A DNA stretch of 64,000 bases, from NCBI GenBank assembly GCA_902806575.1, contig CADCXD010000018.1:2728001-2792000 (forward strand), in the 5' to 3' direction. This DNA is from Jackrogersella multiformis (Eukaryota > Ascomycota > Sordariomycetes > Xylariales > Hypoxylaceae). The translations under genes were made by a program, and so were the position numbers. The notes beneath the pieces are model-generated. The model was not told where the DNA came from. It saw nothing but the letters and a program-made list of their open reading frames with translations, and ran no database searches. Numbering within the stretch: position 1 is the stretch's first letter; every line of letters starts with the position of its first letter. Positions 23,275 to 36,346 of this stretch are shown piece after piece.

Positions 23275-24296
23275 CTAGACATCAAGACCGTCAACTACAG
23301 TACCCTTCACCCATTCGTGCTGAACAAATCGGGCTACCTCGTTCGCGGTGTCCTCATCGACCAGGATGCTGACCAGATACAAAGCTGCATCTTGGCCAGC
23401 AGATATCCCCCCAGCCGTAATGACCCGAAGCCCACCAAGGCGCATCGCGGCGCGACGAGCCATAGACTCACGACGTCCGTTCGAGCCCTTGAAGGAGATG
23501 CTTCCCTTTCTACATAGCTATAGTTAGCAATTGTACCTAGCTGGTTTATATGTAGTTATAAACATACCGCGCTGCAGAGGGACGCCTTCCAGCATCCGAC
23601 TTGCGACGAATGTAGGGATTCTCATCCTCGTCTCCGAGTTCGAAGCGAAGGTTGTTGACGACGTATCGAGCGTCATCAACGACGTCAGTTCTCTCTTGCA
23701 AATCACGCTGAGCTGCAAGGCTGCATACGTTTTCGAACGTGGTCATGTAGTCCGGGTGAGTTGTGGCGGACAAGCCTGCTAGGATACCTGCCTCAGCTAG
23801 CAAGATGGATCCGGTGCAGACAGACATCAATGTGCGTTCTCGAGTATAATCATTTCTCTGGAGCTCTGCGAAAGCTTCGATGATGGGTAGAGGTTCAGAT
23901 TTACCCTTCAGGATGGCCTCATGGTTTCCACCAACAACGATGAGAACATCAAAGTCGTTGAGACGCTCATGGGCTTCCTTGTAGGTGATCTGGGCGCCAA
24001 TGACAACACCCTGTTCTGAGATGACCTTTGGTTCGGCCGCAGCAATTGTGCAATCGAAAGCTTTGGTGCCTGCAAACGAACAAAAACTCTTAGCATTAAA
24101 GTTATCGGGATGAAAATAGACCGTTTGCAGACTGAATATATAGATACGTAGCTAACATACTTTCATCCTTTTTGTCATGACGAGCCCAGTCAAGGATCTC
24201 GAGGGGACCAGCGAAGTCCAGCAAGTCGAACTTGGGATGAAGGGCGAAGAGCACCTCAATGGGCTCGTCGGCCACTGCAGAACTTTTGTGTGCCAT
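23275..24296 (-). CDS. DJ-1/PfpI (ThiJ) family protein
   Basis: Minus-strand exons 24296-24161, 24069-23568 and 23509-23275 give 290 residues. The fold is clear: VLFALHPKFDLLDFAGPLEIL (first strand and helix; the Asp/Gly-Pro-Leu-Glu loop carries the conserved Glu), DFDVLIVVGGN, the nucleophile elbow SVCTGSILLAEAG with Cys129, ATTHPD with the likely partner His, and RVITAGGISAGQDAALYLV near the C-terminus. The SVCTGS plus ATTH and GGISAGQDA set is that of the isonitrile-hydratase/AraC-N-terminal branch rather than DJ-1 glyoxalases. The substrate is unknown. An insertion of about 30 residues after the elbow (NPYIRRKSDAGRR) is hydrophilic. Intron lengths are 91 and 58 nt, with canonical GTATGT donors. 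Confidence 0.87.
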
Positions 24297-25653
24297 GATG
24301 AAAGGTAATTGTTAACGTATTCTCAGGATATTTGTATTGGTTTCTAGAGATTGATGGCGAATAAAGAGAAGTTTATGACTCGAAGAAGATAAATTTGACG
24401 TTGAATCATAGAGAAAAGAGACAGGTTCAATTGCTTTGTCGTCGAAGTCGTCTGACAACCTACGTAAGATATTACTAGTCCTTTGAGAGATTAAGATAGG
24501 ATGAGAATTAAGAATTGAATTAAGAATGGCCAGACGAATGGAGCGAGGACTTTTGAACCTATGGGCTGATGGACTGATAGATGGAGTGACTGAGGGGCCC
24601 TTCACTTTTTCAAAACCTGTCCAGGTGCTCCCTCCCGGTTGAGTTACGTAGGGCCTACCTACCTCCTATGTAGAGCCCATGTAGCTTCCAAGTCGAGGAG
24701 GGGCAGGCACCTAGGCAGGGTTAGGTTTGTAGCTACCGGGTCGTACTACCCCACAGCTGTCCAAGTGCATATTACGGGCTACCTAGCAGCCCAGTACCTA
24801 GCATCTTTCCCCTCCCCCAGATTTGAAAGGCCGCTAAGCTGCGGAGATCAAAGGGATCGGCCTGCTTTAGTGGGTCTAATGGTCACGCTCTCACCGTGGG
24901 AAATACAGTATTTACAGATTTGAGGGGGACTGTATATATGATCAACCTTCTTACAAAACTACCTAGGTACATAGGTATATTCAATACAAATTGGTGAATG
25001 CCAGGTTATAATGCATATATAGGGTGAAAGGGTGCTTGATGAAGCTTAAAAGCTATCTAGTAATGCTTAACTCCATAAACATCTAACGCTTAACCAAACA
25101 GATGCTAGTTTAACGATTAAAGCAGATGTCATGGCCTGATACACATCCCATAAGTGGTACATACAGTACATGCGAAATACGGCTCGGATGATTTACACTG
25201 TAAGTCCATAGTAGGTACGTAGTACATGTATAGGTATGGCACGTTTAAAAGCGGGTTGATGGAATCTGAAAGTGCCCCACCGGATGAAAAACTATGTACC
25301 TATGTACTTACTACTAGTGTACCTAGGTACCTAAGGTAGGGTAGGTACCTACGTAGGTAGTCTTACGTAATTGCGAATTGAAGCCAGGCAGCCAGGGACC
25401 ACCACTTAGTGAGGTAAGCAGCTTCTACCTATGCTACGAACGTCATTCAGCGAAACGCACCTAAAGTGGAATTTATGAAAGCTCCTGCGGGACCGGACTT
25501 ACAGCTCTAACATACACCATCATGCGCTCTACTACCTAGGTAGTATCATGCGCATTCTTGTATTGATCTAGAAATCTGCCTCATGACAACCTATTTACCC
25601 CTAACCGACCGAGTATCTATATTGAGCTGCTCCGTTTGGAGCTTCGGCCCTAG
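24297..25653. other. Divergent promoter region rich in TACCTAGGTA motifs
   Basis: 1.36 kb between the divergent DJ-1-like and hamartin genes. It contains one of the densest groups of the ACCTAGGT palindrome and relatives (24654-24665, 24960-24975, 25313-25361, 25533-25543). No gene was recognised. Confidence 0.55.
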
Positions 25654-28600
25654 ATGTCGTCAGCACCGTATGTTGATCTCATTACGTTCAAGTTCATCCA
25701 TCGATCCCAAAGGACGAAGGCATATTTGTTGCTGTCGTTGCTATTGTTGTTGTCGTTGCTGTTTCGCTGTTTCACCGTTCCTTTGTCGCAAAGCCAATGC
25801 ATTCACCTATCAAAGGGAAACATCAAACATCTATGCTAACTCGTTATTTGCAACCTTAGGACGCTTAGAGACCTCACGAAAGCCATAAATGGTTTCGCGC
25901 CAACAGCGACTTTCCCGTTACCTGACGACCTTGTCGAGATCATAGATGCGTACCTCTACACACATGAAAAGTTCGACGAAAATATTGCAGACAAGGTCAA
26001 CGACGAACTGCTCTCTCTATTCCATAAAGACATATCCCAAGTGCCTTCTAGATACACAGCTTTCGTTGCCCTCCTTCGACGCTTACGACCTGTGATTGGA
26101 CAGCCAGCCAAGATATTACAGTGGTTTGACTTGCTATTGCTAGTACTAAACTACTTAAATCAGGAGAAGGACCTTGCTTCTCAGTTTGAGAGTACCCTTC
26201 TGGAAATTCTCACCGCCGACGATGGTAACGATCCGAGTTCCCCGACAGGGGGTGTTGCCCCTCAACTTGCAGAACGGATCCTACTGCTGTGGCTTGATAA
26301 GTACGAAGCTATCGGTAAAAGCCCCGATGCAGTATCAGAATTCAAAGAGAAGCAGTTGCAAAGAATACTGCTACACTACGGGAAGAGACGCCCAAAAGTA
26401 CGCACCATGTTCTACCTAAGTATCTCTATTTTAAGCAGCTTGCTAAGTACAATTAGGACCTTTTAATTATTCTCGACCAATATGTGGCAAAAAAGGCTCA
26501 TCGTGCTCGTGCGTTGTCATTCCTGGCCATTTTCGTGCAGAGTCAACCACCACATCTACATCTTATACTGCAAACGCCCCTATTTAGTAACTTGATCAAC
26601 TGCCTCCAGCTCGACACATCTACTACTATCGTGTCCCTCGCTTTGACCTCGTTGACTATGATTCTTCCGCATATGCCAAGCTCTCTTGTCCCCTATCTAC
26701 CCACGCTATTTAATATATACGCTAGGATCTTATTTTGGGAACGAGAGCTATCTTCTCAAATCTCAGCCGAGGCGGATACGGAACGAAGGTTGCCCCCTAA
26801 TGCTCTTACCTGGGAGAAACTCGCCTATTCGCCCGACTTTGACGATACAACTATTCCACAAATCCTTCATTATTTTACCATCTTGTATGGCCTCTATCCT
26901 ATCAATTTCATGGACTATGTTCGAAAGCCACAGAGATATCTTCGGCACGCTGAGGTACCTGATGCCGACGACATCGAGGTTCAACCTACAGAGATCCGTC
27001 ATGCGTCAGAGCGCTTTCGGCAATGTCATCTTCTTCACGAGAACTTTTACACACTTACCATTGATTCTGAGAAGACAGATTTTGGAAGGTGGATCAAAAG
27101 TGAGCCAGCCGAAGTCGTAGCCGATTGCGTAGCTCTCTGCCAGGCAAGCGATCCATTACCTAGCCAGGGTATCACGGACGCTTTCAATATGGGGGCATCT
27201 GAAAAAGTCGAGTCTGGAAAGGACAGCCATGATTCTGCATTGCTCAGCGGCTCCTATCCTTTCGGCGTATCTTTTAGTCCTTTTCAAGGGGACAACCGGC
27301 GAAATACAGGGTCGACATTCGCTGATTCCATCACGAGTAGTCGAAAACAATCAGCTATAATTCGTCAGTCATCCATGAGCAGCCATCACTCTAATCGAGA
27401 TGTTTCGAGCCCGAGACCGTCTGGCGTCGGTAACGAAAGCCCAACTCTGTCTCGCCAGCTTGTTCCGTCTGGATCACAAACCCAGCTTCAAGATTTAATA
27501 AATTCCAATAAAGCCATTAAATCTGGACTGCACCAATCGATGGCGAATGATAGTGTTCCATCTCTTGCTTTGAGTCACCACGATTCGATTTCGGACCGCA
27601 CGGGATCGCAAATTCAACCGAGCTCGCAACTTGGTAACGCTCTATCTCCAACGGACAGCAACAGCGCTCAGATCGCACATCTGCAGCGCCAAATCTTGCT
27701 TCTATATAACGACCTCACTTTTGAGCGATTCATGAAGCAGCAGCATCTTACCCATATGGGTGAGCTGCGAAGGCGACACGTGCGAGAGGCAGCTAGTGAG
27801 GCGGAGACTCAGAACCTGATCATACAGAACCGCCAGCTTAAGCAGCGGCTTAAGGACGCAAAAGAGTCCGAAACACAAGCAAAGAAAGAGTCCGAGAAGA
27901 GTCGTACGCTGTCGAAGAAGTGGGAGGCAGACCTCACTATTAAGCTAAGAACGCTTCGCGAGGAACAGAAGAAATGGCACGCGGAAGGAGATACTTTACG
28001 GACTGAGCTGGATGCAGCAAAACGCGAGGCGGAGACATTGCGCATACTAGTATGCGAGGCCGAGGTTAGAGAACTAGGATTGAAACAGAACATGCAGTCT
28101 GTCGAGATGGATGTCAGCGAACTAGAGAGGTTGAGGAAAGACGTCGAACAACTGGCAGAGTTTGAACGAAAGTATCAAGCAAAAGAGACAGAACACCAAG
28201 CTGTAGTAAAACATGCAGCGGAAGCAGATAGTCGAGCTGAGATGTTGGAAATGAATCTCAAAACACACGACTCTGGCATACAGCAGACGCACGACGCATA
28301 TAAATCACAGATTGCGGATCTCAACTCAAAGCTGCAGGATGCGCTCCAAAGCGGTGCAGGACGCAATTCTGAAGCCTTAAAGGCACAACTAGACAACGCT
28401 CTAGCAGCAAGCCGAGCACAGCAGACAGAACTGAAAAACCGCATTGCAGAAATTACGAAGAAGAACAAAGTGCTGCAAGCCACCATCATAGAACTGCAAT
28501 CTACGATATCCAGCCTCTCAAAGCCGGATCCTCATCCACCGGCTGACCCTGACGTCGACTTATCATCGGATTCGAGTAGCCATTTGGGCCACCGGCATCG

Positions 28601-28945
28601 TCAACAGCATGTTTTTTCCGAGCCGGAAATGCTGGAAGCAACATCGTACAACCCTACCCCACCGCTCGAGCCGTACAGCAGCGTCGGGTCGGCGGGCAGC
28701 CAAGGGCGACGACCGTCTACGCCGCTGTCAGCCGATCCGCTTTCGGCGGGTAAAGGCAGCCCGACGACAGAGCGATACTTCGGACGAGGTAGGCTTTTCC
28801 CGTTGAGTTCCGCATCGAGTAGTATGGTCTCGTGCTAATATCGATAGGAGGCGTCCAAAATCTCCGCAAGGACAAAAAGGAGAAGAAGGAGGAGAAAGAG
28901 AGAAAGAAGTCCACCGGCCTGCGGGGTATTAGAGGATTCGTCTAG
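25654..28945 (+). CDS. TSC1: Hamartin (TSC1) homologue
   Basis: Exons 25654-25667 (14 nt), 25860-26397, 26457-28788 and 28848-28945 give 993 residues. The tiny first exon reads MSSAP and joins TLRDLTKAINGF in frame, using a 192-nt intron with a GCTAAC branch. The N-terminal 280 residues form the helical hamartin core (PDDLVEIIDAYL, YTAFVALLRRLRPVIG, HRARALSFLAIFVQSQPPHL, LILPHMPSSLVPYLPTLF). A Ser-rich disordered middle follows. A long coiled coil spans about residues 590-865, starting near QRQILLLYNDLTFERFMKQQ. The last exon adds a Lys/Glu-rich tail ending GIRGFV. TSC1 partners TSC2 (tuberin) to restrain Rheb and TORC1, coupling growth to nutrients. The gene is full length, with no break seen. 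Confidence 0.9.
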
Positions 28946-31651
28946 TCGAAGTGTTGCAAGACTGCGGTCGCTACAAGGCGTTCACGTCTAGCTCGGATTT
29001 GACGGGAATCTCGGTAGGAGAGTTGCTCTTTTACTCGTTGAAATGTAGCATTCCATAGGTCGACCGATGCCCTCCGCCTACATAAACAACAGCAAGGGTG
29101 GAACGTTTGAACTCGATTGCCTAGGCAGTTTAATGTGTATCTAGTTGTGTTGATTTTGCTTCCAATCCCGACATTAGTGAGCGGAGACAGCTATTTTTAC
29201 CATGGCGAGAGAGGGACTTGCTTGATGTAATACGAACCCCTATTCAAATATGTATGTTCTGTTTCCTAGCAGTAAATTGCTTAACCGTGTATCACGTAAA
29301 CAAGATATGCTAGGCCCACTCCTCTTTGACGAAGTGAATTATGCCCTGAATTCTCTTCTTCGCCTAGCAAGCGGCTCGTATTTAAAGAATCATCTTACCA
29401 TATGTACATATTAGTTAAATCAGGCACTTTGTGGTTAGCCCCGTGGGGAAATCCAGGTTATATTTTATAGTCGGCTAGGTAGGGATTTACTTCTTTTAGG
29501 TGTACCAGGGAATCAAGCTTGATTCCTATTGGCGACACTCATTCCACGATCGCGTTTCAGTATACCTACCTATGTACATAGTTCGAAGTGGAATAGGTAA
29601 GGGATTACACATTTCACTGCTATTTATTATTATTTAGTAGTAAATTAAAATATGTCCAGTTTATATATACCAGTCATGTACCAACTTATTAGTCAGAAGA
29701 CCTTAGGAATGTAAGTATACCTATTAATAGAAAAACAAGTACTGTCAATACCTACATGGTTACACTAGGTAGGTAACTAGAATAAGACATTATTAAATCT
29801 GGATGACTCGGGTGTATCCATTAACGGCCTGTTCTCTAAAGATATTTCTTAGAGCTTGGATGTTTATGCTATATGTGTTTATAGGTCGGTACATACATAC
29901 CACTTTCAATTTTATAGCTGTGTGTAAGGCTTTGAACAATTTCCTGATCTTTGCCCCAATGCTTACCAGTTGCATTCCCACATCTTGCTACTTAGGTACA
30001 TAGGGCCGCTAGATAAATTTGCGCGAATCTGAGGGTCTAGGTACAACTTTATGTATGAATCGTGGTGGTGGCTGTGTTAGCTAGTCTGGTTAATGCAGGA
30101 ACAAGACGCGGCCCCCATGCACGAGTAAGGGGCCCCCGGCGGAGTGTACCGAAGCTGCGAAGTACGAAGTTACTAACAGTGTATGTACTTTGTAGGTAAG
30201 TCTCAATTCACCTGGGACCTACCTAAAGTATTTGTTTTCTTTCCCCTGAGGCGCAATGGGGTTTCATAGGAGGCTACCTAGAATGAATGTTTTGATCAAT
30301 ATCCCCCTTCCAATTGATGCCCTAGGCAGGTCTGGAATGTTTGGATTGATGTTGTTGACGAAGATCATCTAACGTGAATCTACAGTATATATAATATCGT
30401 ATAGACTGTATCATCTTGCAAAGATTATGGGTGCTAGTGTAGTGAGGTTTTATGGGTCTAATACGAGATTTCTGCACGTCATCGCCAAAATTATTGATTT
30501 CTTTGACTGACTGACTGGTCTTATTCCATGCAATCAAGTTGGGCAGCTGGACGGACTGTTATGTTGGTACAGTTATTACACATGTACGAAACAGAGGATT
30601 TATTTAGATAAATGCCAACGTTTCACACCGGGCGGTGCATAGTTTTGTGTATAGTTGCACGAGTCGCAGCATTCCATTCCAACAGCTAAAGTTCTTTCCT
30701 TCTTTCTTCGTCGCCATAATTGAACGATCAAGGGAAAGTACAGATCTAAAAACGGGTTTCCCGAGAAGATGGGGGCGAGTGGTCCCTTCGGAACTTGTTT
30801 CCTGACTTACGCAGGGGTAAGTCGTATAGCTGCACCTAATTGGGTCGATCGGTGGACCACTCAGGGACTCCACTCACTCGGGACCAAGATTGGGAAAGCA
30901 GGGCAGGCAGGACACGCAAAGATATATGGGGATATATGGGGCCGTGGCGGCTTGGGTCCACTTAAGACAGCCTAGAATTGTTTCCTACGAACGAATCAGA
31001 AGACAGAAACATCCAACTGGCGCGTCGTCTTTTTGGCTAGGAACTGTTAGGGACTGCTACGAACAAGCTTATGCCTGGAATGGAAGAAAGAAAGGTCAAA
31101 GGTCAATATCTACGTACTATTTTTGTCCTATTTTTATTCCCCTAGGTACGTGTTGGTACAAGTATCATGCCATCTGCTCATGTCACCACACGGCTTCCTA
31201 GTCTTCTTTTTTATCCGTATTCTCCTTTTCTAGTGTATTTGCTTGAGTAGTTATTCTTAGGGGATCAGTCCAACACGTGAATCACATTCATTAACCCCTT
31301 CTTAAGTAGTCTTTTTTTGGAATACATATTTCTCTCTCTTCCTTCTTGTTATAATCTAGACTACGCTCGCTTTTGCTCTGACCTGCCTTGGTTTGCTTTA
31401 CTGTATTCGGCCGACGTTCTTTCTTCCAAGTCTGAATCACTCGTAACCTACTTCTTGGCTTCACATTGCAGCTACCTTGACGACTCGATCACCCCGGAGA
31501 GAAGAAAAAACCGAGAAAGCTTCAGCTACTTTTCTGTTCAGGATTGTTTTTCTCAAACCTGAAAACACACAACATTCTCATCAACAATACTTCCTAGGAG
31601 CATCCTAGAAATCCTGTATTATTCTCAATAGACTCTCCTGCATCATTCACC
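28946..31651. other. Long intergenic region, 5' region of the GH17 gene
   Basis: 2.7 kb without a credible gene. The left part is AT-rich with TACCTA motifs. From about 31200 the sequence is pyrimidine-rich and probably represents the promoter and a long 5' UTR of the GH17 gene; the open frame 31317-31562 lies in it and looks spurious. The frame 30890-31201 also has no protein-like pattern. Confidence 0.5.
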
Positions 31652-33060
31652 ATGCATTCTATCGCCTCTATTTTGGCCTTGGCCACTACGGCCTCGGCTA
31701 TCCAAGGTTTCAACTACGGCTCTACCTTCACCACCGGTGCTGCCAAGCAGCAGTCCGACTTCGAGTCCGAATTCACAACCGCCCAGAACCTTAAGGGAAC
31801 TTCTGGTTGGACCAGCGCTCGTCTATACACCATGGTGGTAAGTACAAATAAGAACTCGTGAAGCCCTACATAATTCCTGTTTTCTAACCCACTCGCGTTA
31901 TTTAGCAAGGCGGAACCGCCAGTGACCCTATCTCTGCTATCCCTGCCGCCATCAAGACGAAGACCACCCTACTTCTCGGTCTCTGGGCCTCTGGGGGTGA
32001 CACTTCTTTCGCCAACGAGATCCTTGCGTTGAAGGCTGCCATCAAGCAGTATGGTGATGATTTTTCCAAAATCGTCGATGGTATCTCTGTCGGTAGTGAA
32101 GACCTCTACCGAGACTCACCCATGGGAATCGCTGCTGGGTCTAACGTCGGTGCCGGACCCGATACTCTCGCTCGTTACATCAAGGAGACGAAGGACGCCA
32201 TCTCTGGCACCAGTTTAGAAGGAGCCCCTATCGGTCACGTCGATACGTGGACGGCTTGGTACAACGGCAGCAACCAAGCTGTTATCGACGCTTGTGACTG
32301 GGTCGGCATGGACGCCTATCCTTACTTCCAGGACACGATGCCGAATGACATCTCTGAGTCTTCGTCTCTCTTTAACGAAGCTCTCGGAAAGACTCAGGAG
32401 GCTGCGGGCGGAAAGGCGGTCTGGATTACTGAAACCGGCCACCCAGTCAGCGGCAAGACTGTTGGACAGTCCATAGCATCGACGGACAACGCTGAAACCT
32501 ACTGGAAGGATGTTGTTTGCCCTCTACTTTCGAGCAAGACGAACCTCTGGTACTACACCCTACAGGACGCCGCCCCCGATACCCCCAGCCCTAGCTTCGG
32601 CATCGTCGGCAACAAGCTGCAAACTACTCCTCTTTTCGACCTCGGCTGCGACGACACAAAATCCGAATCGTCCTCTTCTTCCGCGGGCTCTTCGTCTACC
32701 ACTAAGGGTGCTGCTTCTTCGACCGCGTCCGGATCCGGCTCTAGTGCATCGGCCACCGAGTCGGGTAGCACCTCTCTCGGAAACTCCGGTGGCAGCCCGA
32801 GTGGCGTTCCCAGTGGTCAGATCTCTAGCCAGGAATCTGCCACTGTGACGCCTACGGCTCTTAGCCCAGGCGCGACTGGCACCGGTTCCGGCTCCGGCTC
32901 CGGCTCTGGCTCTAGCTCAGGTTCAGGTTCTAACGGAACCTTTACCTCGCAATCCCCCGCCGCCACCTCCTCCATCCCCGCTAGCAGCGGCACGGAGCTG
33001 CGGTCGGGTGCCTTCGCGGCCGCCTTCGCAGCCATCATGGGCGCTATCTACGCCCTATAA
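31652..33060 (+). CDS. GPI-anchored glucan endo-1,3-beta-glucosidase, GH17
   Basis: Exons 31652-31837 and 31906-33060 give 446 residues. Residues 1-16 form a signal peptide (HSIASILALATTASA). The GH17 catalytic barrel runs to about residue 320: GFNYGSTF, GWTSARLYTM, ILALKAAIKQYG, ISVGSEDLYR with the acid/base Glu127, VDTWTAWYNGSN, VGMDAYPYF, and VWITETGHP with the nucleophile Glu238. A Ser/Thr/Gly-rich stretch (about 320-420) of O-glycosylated stalk type follows. A hydrophobic C-terminal tail (AFAAAFAAIMGAIYAL) after a small-residue omega region indicates a GPI anchor. The enzyme remodels cell-wall beta-1,3-glucan and matches the EglC/Bgl2 group. The 68-nt intron falls directly after TM, keeping phase 0. 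Confidence 0.93.
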
Positions 33061-34560
33061 AGGCTCGTCCCGGTAACCCATCGATTTTCCTTAAGGGCAG
33101 GTATAATGATCGGCGTTGCGAGGCGGCCATACTGGTTACGAAGGATCGACAGGCTGTACCCGAGAGGGCATAGGAAAGCCATGTCTGGCCACAAGGGATA
33201 TGCGGATATAGACGGCCCCCTTTTTTTTTCCCCATGAACAAAAAAAATCCCTTGGAAGGGAAAAGGACAAATTGCCACTGGATCGAGGCGAGGATACGCG
33301 TACATTAGACTTTGTAATGCTCTCGCGGTAAACGCAGAGATGGCGAGGCGCCGTTAAATTCATGCCACATATTTTTTTCTCCCTATTATAACCCGGGTTT
33401 TTTTGTTTGTTGGCTCGGTGATTTGGCTTCGTGATTGTTCTAATTCTTACACTAAGTCGTATTCTTCGAGGTCGAGCTCGAAATCCGGATTCCAAGCACA
33501 GTAGAACTGCCCTAGTAGCGAGTATATGAATTAGTCCAGGTGTTCCGGTCGATGTAAATACCAAGTCGAAGTGTTTGAGGCGAATTCGGGACTACTGTGG
33601 CCTTGCTCTCAGCAACGTTCAGTCGATCCGCCAGGTGGACCCCCTTTCGTATAGTTAGGGTAGTTTATGATGCATGTTCGCCTCAGTCTTGGGCTACTTC
33701 ATACGGAATCAACTTAAAATGTAGCCCGCAAGACCATTGCCACTCACTCGTCAACCAGGTCCAAGCAAGCAGACACTGAGTATCCCAAAACGGAATGAGC
33801 AGGGTGGAGACGAGGACAAAAACAGGTTCCCACTAACCCCGTGAAGCACGTCAACTTATGCCCGTTTAACGACATCGTCGAGGAACAGCCCTACTGGTCC
33901 ATCGTGAAGCTCCCGAGTTTTAGGTACCCAATCAGCTATTTTCTACTTTCGTCATTATTATTAGATCCTCGGGTACGGGTACCTGCATTTAGCTAAAACT
34001 GTATCTTCGAATAAGGTTGCGGGCCTCTCCACACTTGAGGCTCGACGTCAGACGTGCCGTAGGTAGTACGGCTCTAATGACAACCCTAGATAAACGACGC
34101 CGACTAGTTGCGTACCTAGGTAGGTAATACTCACACGGAAACCTACATAAATGCTAATCACAAACGGTCTACCCAAACACCAGCCCTATAAATAAACCGA
34201 AGTGGCCAAGAATGCAAATTTAACGCAATTATATTATTACCTGGGTGAGTATTTAAAGATTGTAAAGATATGCTGACTATCTCGCTGAATACATCACATG
34301 CAGCAAAGACAAGAACCACACTTTGCGTTAGAGGATGTTGTTGTATACCAAACCCAACACCTTTTATTTTTCCGGACCTAGCCCCAAACGCCCAGCAAGC
34401 CATCCATATAACGCCAACGGTTCCTTAGACCAAAATCCACGATCATAAGCATCTGTAGTTGATCGTGATTCATAAATAATAAAAAAGCTCATTCCGGTAA
34501 CCAGCAAGCTAATGTCTCATAGCTCATAGCCGAATATCCAACGGTACTGTCATTAAATGC
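33061..34560. other. Convergent intergenic region
   Basis: 1.5 kb between the convergent GH17 and MFS genes, with 3' UTRs at both ends. It includes a T9-10 run near 33220, and a TACCTAGGTAGGTA motif at 34113-34126. No gene was recognised. Confidence 0.5.
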
Positions 34561-36346
34561 TCATAGTTCATCCTCGTTTACCTCCACAGGCGTTATAGGA
34601 CAACGGATGTCCTTAGTTCCTTTTCCGGCTTCTTCCGGCGCGACTTCATTTCGACCCCGCTTCACCGAAAAGCATTGGAATGCGCCAATTACAGCAACAA
34701 CAGCACTTCCGTACCAGGCGAGACCAGTGCAATCAATCTGTGACCCGATTGAGTAGAGATATCCAGCAACTGGCGGAGAAACCATACGACAAGCGGCCCC
34801 AGCACTAGCTGCAAGACCGTTCACCTTACCAAGAACCGAAGAGCTAGGGGTAGCATCCTTAATGAGGATGAGGAGAAGAGGGTACATGATGATAGCAAAG
34901 AGGTTCCTGATGGCCAGGCAAAAGTAAATCGCAGCATATAGAAGAGAGTCCGGCATATGCACCAGAGTGGGAACAATGACATAGGCAAGCGGATGTAGGA
35001 CAGCAACAAGAATGAAGAGCCTGGACACACCAATCTTTGCAGCAGCTAGGGGAAAGACCACGATCTGAACGAAGAGTGCAATGGCTCCATTAATAGCCAT
35101 TACAAACCCCACGGACTGCATGGAAAGGCCCAAGCCGCCAGGTGAGTATAGAGGGTTGAATCTCGAGAATAAACCCTCCCCCGGAGCGAGCTCGATAGGA
35201 ACTTTATCATCTTCAAAAAAGATCGGCAGGAGGTGGTCGTAACTCATTGAATGGTAGGTGAATATTGAGAGTGCGACGACCAGAGCCATGATTCGCTTAG
35301 TGAAGATGTTGAAGCCCTCCTGTTTCTGTGGTTCCTTTGTGCAAATCGTATCACGGCTTAGCTCGACGCTGTTTCTAGTTCGGAAAGTCCCGTACGTCTC
35401 AGAGCGTAGATCGACAGGCGGTTGCTTAATTGCATCCGAGGTTTCAATAAGGGGAGTCTCATCAGAAACATAGGTATCATCGGGGAGCATGACTCGCGGT
35501 ACCATATCAGGATGCGTTTCCTCGAGTAAGAAATACCCCAGGCAGATGCTAATCAGTAGAAGAGCGGCACAACATAGGTTGGGAAGGAGATAGGGGAAAT
35601 CAGCCAATAGAGTGCCTCTCGGAAATGCGCCGGGCCAGGACTCATGGGGATCAGCTAGTATTCCTCCAATTGCCGGCCCAATGATGGTGCCTATGGACCA
35701 AACAAATGGCATCACAGAGTAGGCGCGAGCTACAACATTAGCATTGCGTTGTAATCAGGGAGGGTGGATTTTGGAGTTGAACTCACGCTCATGCTCAGGC
35801 TTGCTGACCAGTTCTCCAACCATGGTCTGAATAACGCCGATATTGCCATTGAGGAGCCCACCAAGTGCTCGACCGATCAAGGCAATCCAGATGTTAGTGG
35901 CAAAGCCCACCATAACCATGCTGAACATAGTGCCAACGCATCCTAGCAAAAGAACGGGTTTTCGGCCAACTCTGTCGGACAGCCCACCCCAAAACATACC
36001 CATCAGGGCCTCAGCGAGGGAGAAGGAGGAAATCTAGACGATCGAGAGTTAACAATCATTATCGACGAAAGGTTTTTAAACTTATTGAGTCTTTGGACTC
36101 AATTCTGTACTCTGGAGATAACGTTAAACTAGCCAGCAAATCTGGAAATATACATACAAGGAGGCCGGCGTAGAACGAGGCATCTTGCTCGTTGCCGATT
36201 TTGAAGCGCTTAACAAGAGCCCAGGCATAGGGAAAGATAGAGGTAAGGGCGATAGGCTCAGCTAGACGAACGATAGCTAATAGAAAGAGCTGGATAGTGG
36301 GAAAGTCATCCGGGTTTCGAGGTGATCTCTGCTTTGTTAGGACCAT
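34561..36346 (-). CDS. Major facilitator superfamily transporter
   Basis: Minus-strand exons 36346-36158, 36033-35787 and 35729-34561 give 534 residues. The start is set at MVLTKQRSPRNPDDFP. The 30 in-frame residues upstream look like 5' UTR. Helix 1 starts at IQLFLLAIVRLAEPIALTS. The loop 2-3 signature GGLSDRVGRKPVLLLG is intact, as are the helix 5 GPAIGG element and the second-half ATPSSSVLGKVNGLAASAGA. A 100-residue hydrophilic loop separates the two six-helix halves. The layout fits the DHA1 drug:H+ antiporter/ZIFL-like group related to yeast YCR023C. The substrate is not predictable. Introns of 124 and 57 nt have canonical ends. There is no neighbouring pathway gene. Confidence 0.88.

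Noticed and set aside
31317..31562. 81-codon frame upstream of the GH17 gene
   Set aside because: It lies in a pyrimidine-rich leader and has no conserved features; it is more likely 5' UTR.
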